From Sphingomicrobium astaxanthinifaciens (lineage in GTDB: Bacteria > Pseudomonadota > Alphaproteobacteria > Sphingomonadales > Sphingomonadaceae), in NCBI RefSeq assembly GCF_022865105.1, contig NZ_JAKNYM010000002.1:1087501-1151500 (forward strand): a DNA stretch of 64,000 nucleotides. The letters run 5' to 3'. Position numbers and translations under genes: made by a program. Below, piece after piece: positions 34,375 to 43,897 of the stretch; position 1 is the stretch's first letter; each line of letters opens with the position of its first letter. The notes beneath the pieces are model-generated. The model made no database searches. It had not been told where the DNA came from and was given only the letters and a program-made list of their open reading frames with translations.

Positions 34375-36485
34375 CCGACTTCCTGCTCGAACTCTTCTCC
34401 GAGGAAATCCCCGCGCGGATGCAGGCGAAGGCGAGGATGGACCTCGAGCGGCTCTTCACCGCGCAGCTCGCCGAGGCGGGGCTGGAGGCGGACAGCATCC
34501 GCACCTACTCGACCCCGCGGCGGCTGGCGCTGATCGCGAGCGGGCTGCCGGGCGAGACCGAGGCGGTGCGCGAGGAGACCAAGGGTCCGCCGACGGCGGC
34601 GCCCGAACAGGCGGTCGAGGGCTTCCTGCGCAAGGTGGGGCTCACCAAGGACCAGCTCGAGGTGCGCGACGTGAAGGGGCGCGAGACCTATTTCGCGGTG
34701 GTCGACAAGCCGGGGCAGCCCACCGCCGACATCCTCGGCCCGGCGATCGCCAATATCGTGCGCGACTTTCCGTGGCCCAAGTCGATGCGCTGGGGCGCGG
34801 CCTCGGGCGCGGAGGGCGCGCTGCGCTGGGTGCGTCCGTTGCACCGGATCGTCGCGCTGCTGGGCGAGGACATCGTGCCGGTCGACGTGGAGGGGGTGAC
34901 CTGCGGCGCGGCCAGCCTCGGCCACCGCTTCCACCACCCGCACGAGATCACCTTCGGCGGCGCGCACGACTATGTCGAGAAGCTGCGCATGGCGCATGTG
35001 CTGGTCGACCATGAGGAGCGCGAGGCGATCGTGCGCGACGGCGCCAAGAAGGCCGCCGCGGCGGCGGGCTATACGCTGATCGAGGACGAGGGGCTGGTGA
35101 TCGAGAATGCGGGGCTGACCGAATGGCCGGTGCCGCTCCTGGGCAATTTCGACCCCGACTTCCTCGACGTGCCCGAGGAGGTGATCCAGCTGACCGCGCG
35201 CACCGACCAGAAATATTTCGTGATGCGCGATGGCGAGGGGCGACTGGCGCCCGCCTTCATCTGCACCGCCAATATCGAGAGCAGCGACCCGCAGGCGGTG
35301 GTCGACGGCAACCAGCGCGTGCTCGCCGCGCGGCTGAGCGATGCGCGCTTCTTTTGGGAAAACGACCTCAAGGCCAGCCTCGGCGATCTCGCGCGCGATC
35401 TCAATCGCAGCGTCTTCTTCGAAGGGCTCGGCAGCTATGCCGAGAAGGCCGAGCGCATCGCCGTGCTGGCGGGCAAGGTCGCGACCCATGTCGACGGCGT
35501 TGATCCGCACGAAGCCGAAGAGGCGGCGCGGCTGGCCAAGGCCGACCTGACCAGCGGCACGGTGGGCGAGTTCCCCGAATTGCAGGGCGTGATCGGTGGC
35601 TACCTCGCCCGCGACCTCAGTTCGGAACAGGCCGAGGCGATCGCCTACCAGTATCGCGACGACCCGCCGGGCAAGCTGGCGCAGGTCGTCGGCCTCGCCG
35701 ACCGGCTCGACACGCTCGTCGCCTTTTTTGCCAAGGGGCAGAAGCCGACCGGTTCGAAGGATCCCTTCGCACTGCGCCGCGCCGCGCTGCATTCGATCAA
35801 GATTATCACCGACAACGACCTTCGCGTGCCGCTGTCGAAGGCGTTCGAGGAGGCCGCCAAGGGGGTGCCCGGCGCCGAGCTCGACGGCGAGGAACTGCTC
35901 GCCTTCTTTGCCGACCGCCTCAAGGTGCAGCAGCGCGAGGCGGGGGTACGGCACGACCTCATCGACGCGGTGTTCGCGCTGGGCGGGGAGGACGATCTCG
36001 TCCGCTTGCTCGCGCGGGTGAAGGCGCTGCAGGCGTTCGTCGAGACCGAGGCGGGGGGCGACCTGCTCGCCGCCTACAAGCGCGCCGCCAACATCCTCAA
36101 GAAGGAGGGGGTGGAAGGCTCCGGCGCGATCCCCGGCAGCGTCGAGCAGACGGGCGAGGAAGACCCGCTCGCGCTGGTCGGCGAGAGCGCGGGCTTCGAC
36201 CATGCGGTGGCGCAGTGGGACCATGAGACGCTCGCGGGCGAGGAAGCCGCGCTGGCCGATGCGCTGGTGAAGGCCGGCCCGGTCGCGGCCCAGGCGCTCG
36301 AGGAAGAGGATTTCACCACCGCGATGGAGGCGCTGGCGTCCTTGCGCGGGCCGATCGACGCCTTCTTCGACAAGGTGACGGTCAACTCCGAGGTGCCCGA
36401 GGAACGCGCGCGCCGGCTCGGGCTGCTCGCGCGGTTCCGCAGCCTCGCCGACAGCATCGCCGACTTCGGCCGCATCGAGGGCTAG
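34371..36485 (+). CDS. glyS: Glycyl-tRNA synthetase beta subunit
   Basis: A 704-residue tRNA-binding partner of GlyQ. It opens with [16 protein letters not shown] and has the [10 protein letters not shown]-like [53 protein letters not shown] and the C-terminal anticodon-binding-like domain ([17 protein letters not shown]). It is in the expected order glyQ-glyS. Its stop is 6 bases from the end of a convergent small gene. Confidence 0.97.
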   Translation: MTDFLLELFSEEIPARMQAKARMDLERLFTAQLAEAGLEADSIRTYSTPRRLALIASGLPGETEAVREETKGPPTAAPEQAVEGFLRKVGLTKDQLEVRDVKGRETYFAVVDKPGQPTADILGPAIANIVRDFPWPKSMRWGAASGAEGALRWVRPLHRIVALLGEDIVPVDVEGVTCGAASLGHRFHHPHEITFGGAHDYVEKLRMAHVLVDHEEREAIVRDGAKKAAAAAGYTLIEDEGLVIENAGLTEWPVPLLGNFDPDFLDVPEEVIQLTARTDQKYFVMRDGEGRLAPAFICTANIESSDPQAVVDGNQRVLAARLSDARFFWENDLKASLGDLARDLNRSVFFEGLGSYAEKAERIAVLAGKVATHVDGVDPHEAEEAARLAKADLTSGTVGEFPELQGVIGGYLARDLSSEQAEAIAYQYRDDPPGKLAQVVGLADRLDTLVAFFAKGQKPTGSKDPFALRRAALHSIKIITDNDLRVPLSKAFEEAAKGVPGAELDGEELLAFFADRLKVQQREAGVRHDLIDAVFALGGEDDLVRLLARVKALQAFVETEAGGDLLAAYKRAANILKKEGVEGSGAIPGSVEQTGEEDPLALVGESAGFDHAVAQWDHETLAGEEAALADALVKAGPVAAQALEEEDFTTAMEALASLRGPIDAFFDKVTVNSEVPEERARRLGLLARFRSLADSIADFGRIEG

Positions 36486-36491
36486 GCGGGC

Positions 36492-36734
36492 TCAGTCGGC
36501 GGGGTCGGCCCGGCCCTCGCTGCGCAACGCGGCGGCGCGCAGGCTGTCCTTCTCGCGCCATTCCTTCTCGGCGGCGGCATAGTCGGCCTCGACCGCCTCG
36601 CGGCGCTCCTTCTCGGCGCGATAGCGCTCCTTCCACTTGCGCCCGCCGCCGGCGAGCAGGAAGGCGCCGATGATCAGCCCCATCACGAAGACGAGCCCGA
36701 TGATGATCCACTGGTCCTGCGTGAATTGCGTCAT
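36492..36734 (-). CDS. Small single-span membrane protein with charged coiled tail
   Basis: An 80-residue protein with one N-terminal helix (WIIIGLVFVMGLIIGAFLLA, about 9-28) followed by an Arg/Lys/Glu-rich tail with heptad-like pattern (KWKERYRAEKERREAVEADY). No family was recognised. The ATG 36734 follows AAAGGGGAAAAGAG. It is convergent with glyS and on the same strand as the tad cluster, but separated from tadC by a terminator. Confidence 0.65.
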   Translation of the reverse strand: MTQFTQDQWIIIGLVFVMGLIIGAFLLAGGGRKWKERYRAEKERREAVEADYAAAEKEWREKDSLRAAALRSEGRADPAD

Positions 36735-36822
36735 CTCTTTTCCCCTTTGCTCGCCAACCGCGAAGGGGGGCGGGGAGTTCCCATAACGCGCCCGCAACGA
36801 GCCGCGCGCGCGGGGGAGGGGC

Positions 36823-36866
36823 GAACGAAAACTGCCGCCCCGGGCCCGTAGGCTCGAGGCGGCAGC
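36823..36866 (-). terminator. Rho-independent terminator of the tad cluster
   Basis: Read on the minus strand, CTGCCGCC and GGCGGCAG (arms at 36858-36865 and 36832-36839), with a partly paired inner GGGCC segment, are followed by UUUUCGUUC. It lies about 40 bases after the tadC stop. Confidence 0.75.
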
Positions 36867-36905
36867 TCCTTCCCCCCACCAGGGAAGCTCGGGCGATCGC
36901 GGAGC

Positions 36906-37895
36906 CTATTTGCTGATGAAGCTATCCGAGATCGAACAGGCGGCCGGGCCGAGAATGACGACGAACAGGCACGGCAGGATGAAGAGGATGAGCGGGACGG
37001 TCATGATCGCGGGCAGGCGCGCGGCCTTTTCCTCGGCGCGCATCATCCGCTGGTTGCGGAATTCGGCCGACAGGACGCGCAGCGCGCTGGCGAGCGGGGT
37101 GCCGTATTTCTCGGTCTGGATCATGGTCGTCACGACCCCGCGCACCGCCTCGAGATCAACGCGGTTGGCGAGGTTCTCGAACGCCTGGCGCCGTTCGTTG
37201 AGGAAGCCCAGCTCGATCGCGGTGAGGCCGAACTCGTCGCCCAGTTCGGGATAGGCCTTGCCCAGTTCCTTGGCGACGCGGTTGAAGGCGGCATCGACGG
37301 TCAGCCCTGCCTCGGCGCAGATCACGAGCAGGTCGAGCGCGTCGGGCAGGCCCTTCTGGATCGCCTTCGAGCGCTTGTCGACGCGGTTGTCGAGCCACAT
37401 GTCGGGGGCCTTGTAGGCGAGCCCGACGGTGCCCGCGACGGCGAGATATTTCTTGAGCGCCGACCAGTCGGGCTTGATGTCGACGACATAGATCAGCACC
37501 ACCGCCACGATGCCGAGCACGACCGGCAGTACGAAGCGCGCGAAGATGATGAAATAGGCCAGTTCCTTCGAGCGGATCCCGGCCTGCCCAAGGCGCTTCT
37601 GCGCCTTTTCGACCTGTTCGCCCTGGAGCATCTTGAACGAGGCGAGCAGCCCGCGCACGCGGTCGGCGGCCTGGTTCTTGTTGGTCAGTTTCTTGCGCTT
37701 GTTGGTCGAGGCGACGATGCCCGCCTTGAGCTGTTCGCGGCGGTCGTTCAGCGCCTTGACGCGCTTGGCCATCGGGTCCTTCACGGTGGTCGCGGCATAG
37801 ACCGCGACGAGCACCGCGAAGACCGCGACCGCCGAGAGCAGCGTGGCGACCCACATGACGTCGACGCCGAGGAGGGTGGGACCGGTGGTTTCCAT
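36906..37895 (-). CDS. tadC: Tad pilus assembly inner-membrane protein TadC
   Basis: A 329-residue type-II-secretion-F family platform protein for Flp pilus assembly. It has an N-terminal helix (about 10-31), a cytosolic region with GLPDALDLLVICAEAGLTVDAAFNRVAKELG-like sequence typical of TadC, and C-terminal helices (about 130-160 and 295-325). The LSAEFRNQRMMRAEEKAARLP segment precedes the last helix pair. It follows tadB by 21 bases and ends the cluster. Confidence 0.92.
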   Translation of the reverse strand: METTGPTLLGVDVMWVATLLSAVAVFAVLVAVYAATTVKDPMAKRVKALNDRREQLKAGIVASTNKRKKLTNKNQAADRVRGLLASFKMLQGEQVEKAQKRLGQAGIRSKELAYFIIFARFVLPVVLGIVAVVLIYVVDIKPDWSALKKYLAVAGTVGLAYKAPDMWLDNRVDKRSKAIQKGLPDALDLLVICAEAGLTVDAAFNRVAKELGKAYPELGDEFGLTAIELGFLNERRQAFENLANRVDLEAVRGVVTTMIQTEKYGTPLASALRVLSAEFRNQRMMRAEEKAARLPAIMTVPLILFILPCLFVVILGPAACSISDSFISK

Positions 37896-37916
37896 TGTCT
37901 CTCTCTTCTTCCCGCG

Positions 37917-38888
37917 TCAGATTTCGAAGCTGACCATCTTGGCCATCACGAACACCCCGATCGACATCCACAACAGCCCGCCCATGCCGGCGATCATCAG
38001 TCGCTCGTCCTCGAAGAAGCCCATCATGTAGTCGGGGTTGACCATCATGATCAGCACGAAGACGATGAAGGGAAGCGCGCCGACGATATAGGCCGAGGCC
38101 TTCGATTCCGAGCTCATCGCGCGGATCTTGAGCTTCATCTGCGCGCGCTTGCGCAGCACGTCGGCGAGGTTGGCGAGCGTCTCGGCCAGGTTGCCCCCGG
38201 TCTCGCGCTGGATCGACAGGGTGATCACGAAGAACTGGAATTCGGGGGTGCCGAGGCGATCGGCGACCTCCTGCAGCGCGGCCTCCATCGTGGTGCCCAC
38301 CTTCATGCGGTCGGAGACCAGCTTGAATTCCTCGGCGACCGGGCCCTGGATCTCGGTCGCCACGACCCCGAGCGTCTCGGTGATCGGCAGCCCCGAGCGC
38401 AGCCCGCGCACCATCAGCTCGATCGCGTCGGGGAAGTTGACGTTGAAATTGTTGAGCCGCTTGTTGATCAGATAGCCGATCGCGAAGTGCGGCACGCCGA
38501 TGCCAACCAGCATCCCGAGCAGGATGGCGAGCAGGAGAGGCGCCCCCTGGAGCGCGATGACGAAGCCGATGACCGCGGTGATCGCGGCGTTGATCATCGC
38601 ATATTTGCCAAGGTCGATCTTCTTGCCGGTGCGGTCGAGGCGCTTTTGCATCTCGGCCGGGCGCGGCACCAGCGAGGTGAAGACGTCGTTGACCCCGCTC
38701 TTCTTGCGATCCGCCATCAGCTTGCGGATCCGCATCTGGGCATTGGCCTTGAGCGCGCCGTCCGCCGCATGCCGTTCGCGCACCATTTCCATGCGCCGCT
38801 TGGCCGTCTTCTCGGGGCTCGGCCCCTGGAAGGCGAACGCGACGAGGACGATGGCCCCGAACAGCCCGGCGATCATGACGTACAGCAT
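37917..38888 (-). CDS. tadB: Tad pilus assembly inner-membrane protein TadB
   Basis: A 323-residue T2SS-F family protein, partner of TadC in the Flp pilus platform. N-terminal helix (about 3-20), helices near 110-150, the conserved NVNFPDAIELMVRGLRSGLPITE and QRETGGNLAETLANLADVLRKR segments, and C-terminal helices (about 265-318). The start ATG at 38888 is preceded by AAGGGGTC. The gene upstream is cpaE, 75 bases away, where cpaF would normally sit. Confidence 0.93.
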   Translation of the reverse strand: MLYVMIAGLFGAIVLVAFAFQGPSPEKTAKRRMEMVRERHAADGALKANAQMRIRKLMADRKKSGVNDVFTSLVPRPAEMQKRLDRTGKKIDLGKYAMINAAITAVIGFVIALQGAPLLLAILLGMLVGIGVPHFAIGYLINKRLNNFNVNFPDAIELMVRGLRSGLPITETLGVVATEIQGPVAEEFKLVSDRMKVGTTMEAALQEVADRLGTPEFQFFVITLSIQRETGGNLAETLANLADVLRKRAQMKLKIRAMSSESKASAYIVGALPFIVFVLIMMVNPDYMMGFFEDERLMIAGMGGLLWMSIGVFVMAKMVSFEI

Positions 38889-38963
38889 GGGCGTGACCCC
38901 TTCGAATAAAGCGTGGCGGGAGGGAGGGGCGACATGGGGATCGCCCCCCCTTTCCCGGTCTCG

Positions 38964-40226
38964 TTACGCGGCCTCGGACTTCTTGAGCATGCCTTTGAGG
39001 CCGGCCATCAGCGAGCTCTTGGTGGCGCTCACCGAATCGATCTTCTCGCCGCCCTCGTCGCTCGAATGGCTCAGCACCATGTTCGACAGCTGCGCGAAGG
39101 GCTGCGCGAGCTTGCCGGTCGCGATCTCGGCGAGCGGCTTGCCCAGCTTGGCGGCCTGCGCGGCGGCCTTGGGATCGGCGGGGAAGACGATGTCGACCTC
39201 GCGTTCGATCGACTGCTCGAAGTCCTTGCGGCTGATCTCGAGCGCGCCGCCGGTCGGCACCGCGTTGGCGGTGACGATCACCTTGGTCTGCGGCGCGTTG
39301 GACTTGAGCCAGGCGAGCAGGCGGATGGTGTCGCGGGTCGCCGCCAGCGTGAGCTCGGACACGAGCACCGCGACATGCGCGTCGTGCACCATGTGCGGAT
39401 ATTGGATCAGCATGTGGCGCGGGGTGTCGATCACGGTCGATTCGAAAGCGTTCTTCATCTCCTCCTGGAGCTGGAAGAAGGCGGTCCCGTCGGTCAGCAG
39501 CGGCTGGCTGATCGGGGCCTCCGCCGAAAGCACCGAGAGGCGTTCGTTGGCGCGCACCATCGCGCGCTCGATGAACAGCCCGTCGATCCGGCTGGGGTTC
39601 TCGATCGCGTCGGTGAGCCCGCGCCCCGGTTCGAGGTCGAGCGCCAGCGCGCCGGTACCGAAATGGATGTCGAGGTCGAGCAGCGCGGTCGAGCGGTTGG
39701 CCTTCTCGCCGAGCAGCCAGGCGAGGCTGGTGGCGATGGTCGAGGCGCCGACGCCGCCGCGCACGCCGATGACCGAACTCATGACGTGGGGCTTTTCGAC
39801 CTGCGCCTCGCCGCGCGGGCCTGACAGGATCGACTGCGCCTGCGCGAAGGTCTCGCGCAGCTGGTCGACGGTGAAGGGCTTGAGCAGATAGTCGTGGATG
39901 CCCGAGGCGACGAGGTCGCGGTACAGGCGCACGTCGTTGACCTGCCCTGCCGCGATCACGATCGTGCCCGGTTCGCACACCTCGGCGAGGCCGTTGATGT
40001 CGGTCAGCGGGTCGGCGCTCTCGGACAGGTCGACGAACAGCACGTTGGGGCTGGCCGAGACCGAGAGCGACTGCACCGCGTTGCGCAGCCCACCCAAGTT
40101 GACCTTGTCGGGCGACCAGCCGTGCTCGACCGCCACGGGACGGAGCATGTCGGCGGTTTCTTCGTCGCAGACGAAGGCGGTGAACGGTTCGCGAAGCCCC
40201 GCTCTGGCCTGGAAGGGCGCGTTCAT
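38964..40226 (-). CDS. cpaE: Pilus assembly protein CpaE/TadZ
   Basis: A 420-residue protein that positions the Tad machine at the pole. The N-terminal part is a degenerate receiver-like domain (FVCDEETADMLRPVAVEHG, VDLSESADP). The C-terminal part is a MinD/ParA-like ATPase with the deviant Walker A GVRGGVGASTIATSL, lacking the usual K-G-G lysine and GKT, and LLDLDIHFGTGAL. It lies between cpaD and tadB. A GGGGCGA...TCGCCCC hairpin sits just after its stop. Confidence 0.92.
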   Translation of the reverse strand: MNAPFQARAGLREPFTAFVCDEETADMLRPVAVEHGWSPDKVNLGGLRNAVQSLSVSASPNVLFVDLSESADPLTDINGLAEVCEPGTIVIAAGQVNDVRLYRDLVASGIHDYLLKPFTVDQLRETFAQAQSILSGPRGEAQVEKPHVMSSVIGVRGGVGASTIATSLAWLLGEKANRSTALLDLDIHFGTGALALDLEPGRGLTDAIENPSRIDGLFIERAMVRANERLSVLSAEAPISQPLLTDGTAFFQLQEEMKNAFESTVIDTPRHMLIQYPHMVHDAHVAVLVSELTLAATRDTIRLLAWLKSNAPQTKVIVTANAVPTGGALEISRKDFEQSIEREVDIVFPADPKAAAQAAKLGKPLAEIATGKLAQPFAQLSNMVLSHSSDEGGEKIDSVSATKSSLMAGLKGMLKKSEAA

Positions 40227-40227
40227 A

Positions 40228-40866
40228 TTAGTTCTCCGTGGTGGTGACGTCGTCGAGACCCTTGTCGCCGGTCGGAGCGGCGTCTCGATAGGACTGGATG
40301 GCCCGCGCCGCGGTGCGGCTGTCGGCGACGCCCGAGCCGGCGCGGCCGTAGACGAGGTCGTTCGGATTGGCGATCATCGCGGCGAGCGCCCCGTTGACCC
40401 CGCAGCCGAAATTGGCGTTGGCGAGGTTCTGGAGGTTGGGCTGGTCGGCGCGCGTCCAGTTGGGGCAGCCGGGCACCGAGGCGGTGGCCCGCCCGACGAT
40501 GACGCGGACCGCGCCCGCGGGGACCGCCCCCGAGGTCACCGGCGCACCCTCGGCGAGGAGCAGCCCGTAGCGCCCGGCGAGCGCGGCGACGTCGGCGCGC
40601 GCGCTGGCCGCGGCGGGACCGTCGACATAGACGACGTCGCCATATTGCAGCCCGAGCGAGTCGAACCAGGCGGCAAGCCGGGCCTGCTCGGTGCCGGGCA
40701 GGGTGCCCGCCGGGGCCGAGACGTCGAAGGCGTAATTGGTCTGCGCGACCACCGGGACGTTGACCGCCCCGAGACCGGCGGCATCGTCGCGCCCTTCGTA
40801 GATCGCGGTCTGGCAGCCCGACAGTCCGGTCAGCGCGACGGCGGCGAGGAGAAGCTTGTGCATCAT
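40228..40866 (-). CDS. cpaD: Pilus assembly lipoprotein CpaD
   Basis: A 212-residue CpaD-like lipoprotein (signal AVALTGLSGCQTA, lipobox LSGC). The mature part includes GDVVYVDGPAAASARADVAALA (OmpA-like region), GCPNWTRADQPNLQNLANANFGCGVNGALAAM with the CpaD signature (NFGC near the end), and DLVYGRAGSGVADS. It is in the canonical place between the secretin and CpaE. The first of two ATGs at 40866 follows AAGGA. Confidence 0.9.
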   Translation of the reverse strand: MMHKLLLAAVALTGLSGCQTAIYEGRDDAAGLGAVNVPVVAQTNYAFDVSAPAGTLPGTEQARLAAWFDSLGLQYGDVVYVDGPAAASARADVAALAGRYGLLLAEGAPVTSGAVPAGAVRVIVGRATASVPGCPNWTRADQPNLQNLANANFGCGVNGALAAMIANPNDLVYGRAGSGVADSRTAARAIQSYRDAAPTGDKGLDDVTTTEN

Positions 40867-40894
40867 CGGTTCAAATCCTTCCTGTGCGCCGCGC

Positions 40895-42313
40895 CTAGAG
40901 GCTGAAGCCGGGCTGGGCGGGAGCGGCGGCGGCCGGCTGGGCGGCCCCGACACGCGCGGTGGGGACGACGCCCTGCGGCCCCGAGACGCCGACATAGGTC
41001 TGCCCCTCGATCACGCGTTCGACGTCGTTGGGATAGCGGAAGCCGTCGGTCGGCAGCGGGATCTGCCCCGACACCGGGCGAACGAGATAGGGGGTGACGA
41101 TGATCACCAGCTCGGTCTCGTTTTTGCGGAAGCTCGAGGAGCGGAACAGCGCGCCGAGGATCGGCAGGTCGCCGAGGAAGGGCGCCTTGTTGATGTTGTT
41201 GGCACCGTTCTGGCGCAGCAATCCGGCGATCATGAAGCTCTGTCCCGAGCCGAGCTCGACGGTGGTCTCGGCGCGCCGGGTGACCAGCGCGGGGACGTCG
41301 AAGCCGTTGAGCCGGATCGAGCCCTCGGTCGACAGTTCGCTGACCTCGGGGCGCACGCGCATCGAGATCCGCCCGTCGGCGAGGACATAGGGGGTGAAGG
41401 CGAGCCCGACCCCGTAGGACTTATATTCGATCGACACCGCGCCGAGCGACTGCGAGATCGGGATCGGGAATTCGCCCCCCGCGAGGAAGCTCGCGGTCTC
41501 GCCCGACAGCGCAGTGAGGTTGGGTTCGGCCAGCGTGGTCACGAGACCGTCGGTCTCGGCGAGGTCGAGGCTGGCGATCATGTCGAGCCCGAGCAGCCCG
41601 CCGGCGATGCCGACCACGGTGCCGCCCGTGGGCGAGGCCAGCTCGAGCGGGTCGCGCTGCCCGAAGACCGAGCCCTGGCCGATGGCGAACTGCGTGCCGC
41701 CGCTCGAATCCGAGCTCAGCAGGTTGACCCCGACCGACTTGAGGAGGGTGCGGTTCACCTCGGCGATCCGCACCTTGAGGTTGACCTGGAGCGGGGTCGC
41801 CTGGCGCAGCCGGCTGACCACCTCGAGGCCCTCGCCGACATAGGCGCGCACCAGCCGTTCGGCTTCCTGCGCATCCTCGGGGCTGGCGACGGTGCCGGTC
41901 AGCAGGAGCAAGTTGTTCATCGGCGTGGCGGTGATGTTGGCCTCGGGCATCGCCAGGTCGAGCATGGCGTCGACCGAGCTGATATTGCTCCCTACCTGCA
42001 CCTCGGCGGCGTAGACGACCTGCCCGCCCGCGCCGGTGGCGTAGATGGTGGTCTTGCCCGCCTGTTCGCCGAAGATGTAGATCTGGCGGTTCGAGCGGAC
42101 GGTCACGTCGGCGATGCTTTCATCGGCGATGAAGACGTCGGTGATCGCGCCCGGCAGCCGGACCAGCGTGCCTTCGCCGGTGGCCAGCGTCAGCGTCTCG
42201 GAGGGCTGCACCTGCTGCATCGCGGCGGCGGGGGCCGGCTTGGCGACCGGGGCGAGGGCCAGCGCCGCGACCGCGACACCCAGACCCAGCGTGTTCTTCT
42301 TGAGGATGGTCAT
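40895..42313 (-). CDS. cpaC: Tad pilus outer-membrane secretin CpaC/RcpA
   Basis: A 472-residue secretin with signal peptide (LGVAVAALALAPVAKPAPAAA). An N-terminal secretin/pilus domain follows (TLATGEGTLVRLPGAITDVFIADESIADV, about 40-70), then a BON-like region (about 140-200) and the C-terminal secretin beta-barrel (LSGETASFLAGGEFPIPI, VRPEVSELSTEGSIRLNG, FLGDLPILGALF). It forms the outer-membrane pore. The start ATG at 42313 directly follows the cpaB stop. Confidence 0.95.
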   Translation of the reverse strand: MTILKKNTLGLGVAVAALALAPVAKPAPAAAMQQVQPSETLTLATGEGTLVRLPGAITDVFIADESIADVTVRSNRQIYIFGEQAGKTTIYATGAGGQVVYAAEVQVGSNISSVDAMLDLAMPEANITATPMNNLLLLTGTVASPEDAQEAERLVRAYVGEGLEVVSRLRQATPLQVNLKVRIAEVNRTLLKSVGVNLLSSDSSGGTQFAIGQGSVFGQRDPLELASPTGGTVVGIAGGLLGLDMIASLDLAETDGLVTTLAEPNLTALSGETASFLAGGEFPIPISQSLGAVSIEYKSYGVGLAFTPYVLADGRISMRVRPEVSELSTEGSIRLNGFDVPALVTRRAETTVELGSGQSFMIAGLLRQNGANNINKAPFLGDLPILGALFRSSSFRKNETELVIIVTPYLVRPVSGQIPLPTDGFRYPNDVERVIEGQTYVGVSGPQGVVPTARVGAAQPAAAAPAQPGFSL

Positions 42314-42314
42314 C

Positions 42315-43331
42315 TTAATTGCTCCCGACGGGCACGACGGTGACGGCATTGCCACGTGCGATACGGACGCTCGGACCGGCGCTCGGCGCGGGCGCGGCAC
42401 CCGCGGCGGGGGCGGCGGCCGGCTGCGCGGCGGTCTGGGCAGGACGGTTGCGGGCCGACGGGTTGCCGTCGCGGACGAGCCGCGAGACCTGGCCGCCAGT
42501 GGTGTAGGTGGTGTTGCTGTCGACCGGACGGTTGGCGACCTGGAGCAGGATGCGGCGCTCTTCATCGGGCGTGGCATCCTCGGGCAGGTCGACTTCGCCG
42601 GCGGCGACCGCGCGCTCGAGCTCGGCGCCATTGTCGGCGATCGAGCGCAGCACCAGGCTCAGCTTGCCGAGCGACTGCGCGACGCTGACCTTTTCGGCGA
42701 TCTTGGGGGTCACCTCGAGGGTCGCCGAGGCGATGTTGGCGTTGGCGGTCTGGACGCCCTCGGCGTTCTTGCCGTCGACGCTCTGGTTGATCGCCAGCAC
42801 GCGAACGTTGCGCACGATGGTCTCGGAGGCATCGAGCTTGCCGTTGTCGGACTCGACCGCGTGGGTGACGACGATGTCGACGCGGTCCCCCGGGAAGACG
42901 AAGCCCGACACGCCGGTGGTGGCGCTGATCGGGACCGACACGGCGCGCATGCCCGGGCCGAGCGCGGCGGCGAGGAAGCCGCGGTCGTTGGGACCGACCA
43001 GCGCGCCGCGCGTGATCGGCTGCCCCGCGCTGATCGCATTGCGCACCACCGTGCCGATGAGCGCGGACGGGTCGGCGTCCTCGTCGGTCTCGGTGTAATA
43101 GACGTTCTGGACGAGTTCCTCGGGCCAGGGCTGGAAGGTCAACGCCTCGGCGTCGATGATCGTGCCCACGGGCAGCGGCTTGTTGGCCACCATCACCTTG
43201 GGCCCCTGCGGGACGGCCGCGGCCTGAGCCTCGGCAGTCGCTTCCCCGCTGAACAGGCTCCGGGCCATGAATGCGGTAACCACCGCAATGACCAACGCTC
43301 CAACGAGCAGCATGAGTTTCTTCGCGTTCAT
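42315..43331 (-). CDS. cpaB: Tad pilus assembly protein CpaB/RcpC
   Basis: A 338-residue periplasmic protein with a signal anchor (LMLLVGALVIAVVTAFMA). A SAF domain follows (VMVANKPLPVGTIIDAEALTFQPWPEEL, about 45-72; RGALVGPNDRGFLAAALGPGMRAV), then the RcpC region (FPGDRVDIVVTHAVESDNG). The C-terminal tail is Ala/Pro-rich. It lies between cpaA and cpaC. Confidence 0.93.
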   Translation of the reverse strand: MNAKKLMLLVGALVIAVVTAFMARSLFSGEATAEAQAAAVPQGPKVMVANKPLPVGTIIDAEALTFQPWPEELVQNVYYTETDEDADPSALIGTVVRNAISAGQPITRGALVGPNDRGFLAAALGPGMRAVSVPISATTGVSGFVFPGDRVDIVVTHAVESDNGKLDASETIVRNVRVLAINQSVDGKNAEGVQTANANIASATLEVTPKIAEKVSVAQSLGKLSLVLRSIADNGAELERAVAAGEVDLPEDATPDEERRILLQVANRPVDSNTTYTTGGQVSRLVRDGNPSARNRPAQTAAQPAAAPAAGAAPAPSAGPSVRIARGNAVTVVPVGSN

Positions 43332-43375
43332 GGCGCTTTCGCCTCCCCCATCTGGGTCTATTCAATGGTGCCTAG

Positions 43376-43849
43376 TCATCCGGCAAAATGGTTAAGAAAG
43401 CGTTGGGTGAGTAACCACAATCCACCGACCGCGATCGCCACCCCGTAAGGAACCTCGGCTTTGCCCGCTTTTCCGCGCAATTTATGGTTGAGGACCGCGA
43501 GCAACGAGACGATCCCGCCGGCCAGCGACATGATCACCACGAATTGCAGCGTGCCCGCCCAGGGGAACCAGAGCGCCAGCGCGGCGGCCAGCTTGACGTC
43601 GCCCCCGCCCATCACCCCGAGCGCGAACATCGCCGCGAACAACGCGAAGACCAGCAGCGCCATCCCGGCGCGGATCGCCATCTCGGCCCAGCGCAGGTCG
43701 ATCGACCACCAGTAGGCGAGCGCGCCGATCGCGGTGAGCGCGACGATCCAGTTGGCGATGCGATAGGTCTGCGTGTCGCGCCACGCCATGTAGACGAGGA
43801 GCAGCGCGAGCGCGGCGTTGAGAGCCAGGGTAAAGTCGACGTTCATCAT
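43376..43849 (-). CDS. cpaA: Prepilin peptidase CpaA/TadV (A24 family)
   Basis: A 157-residue aspartic prepilin peptidase. The catalytic aspartates are probably in WRDTQTYRIANW (about 22-33) and the G-x-G-D motif GGGDVKLAAA. About five membrane helices. It would cleave the class III leader of Flp pilins, but no flp pilin gene is next to it in this window. First gene of the minus-strand cluster; ATG 43849 (or 43846). Confidence 0.9.
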   Translation of the reverse strand: MMNVDFTLALNAALALLLVYMAWRDTQTYRIANWIVALTAIGALAYWWSIDLRWAEMAIRAGMALLVFALFAAMFALGVMGGGDVKLAAALALWFPWAGTLQFVVIMSLAGGIVSLLAVLNHKLRGKAGKAEVPYGVAIAVGGLWLLTQRFLNHFAG

Positions 43850-43897
43850 GCCAACGGGTCTAGACGGGCCGCCTTTCCAAACCGTAACCAGCGTCGC

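Noticed and set aside
37156-39978. 940-codon minus-strand ORF across tadB, tadC and cpaE
   Set aside because: It lies in a different frame from three clear tad genes and has only Arg/Gly/Ala-rich shadow sequence.
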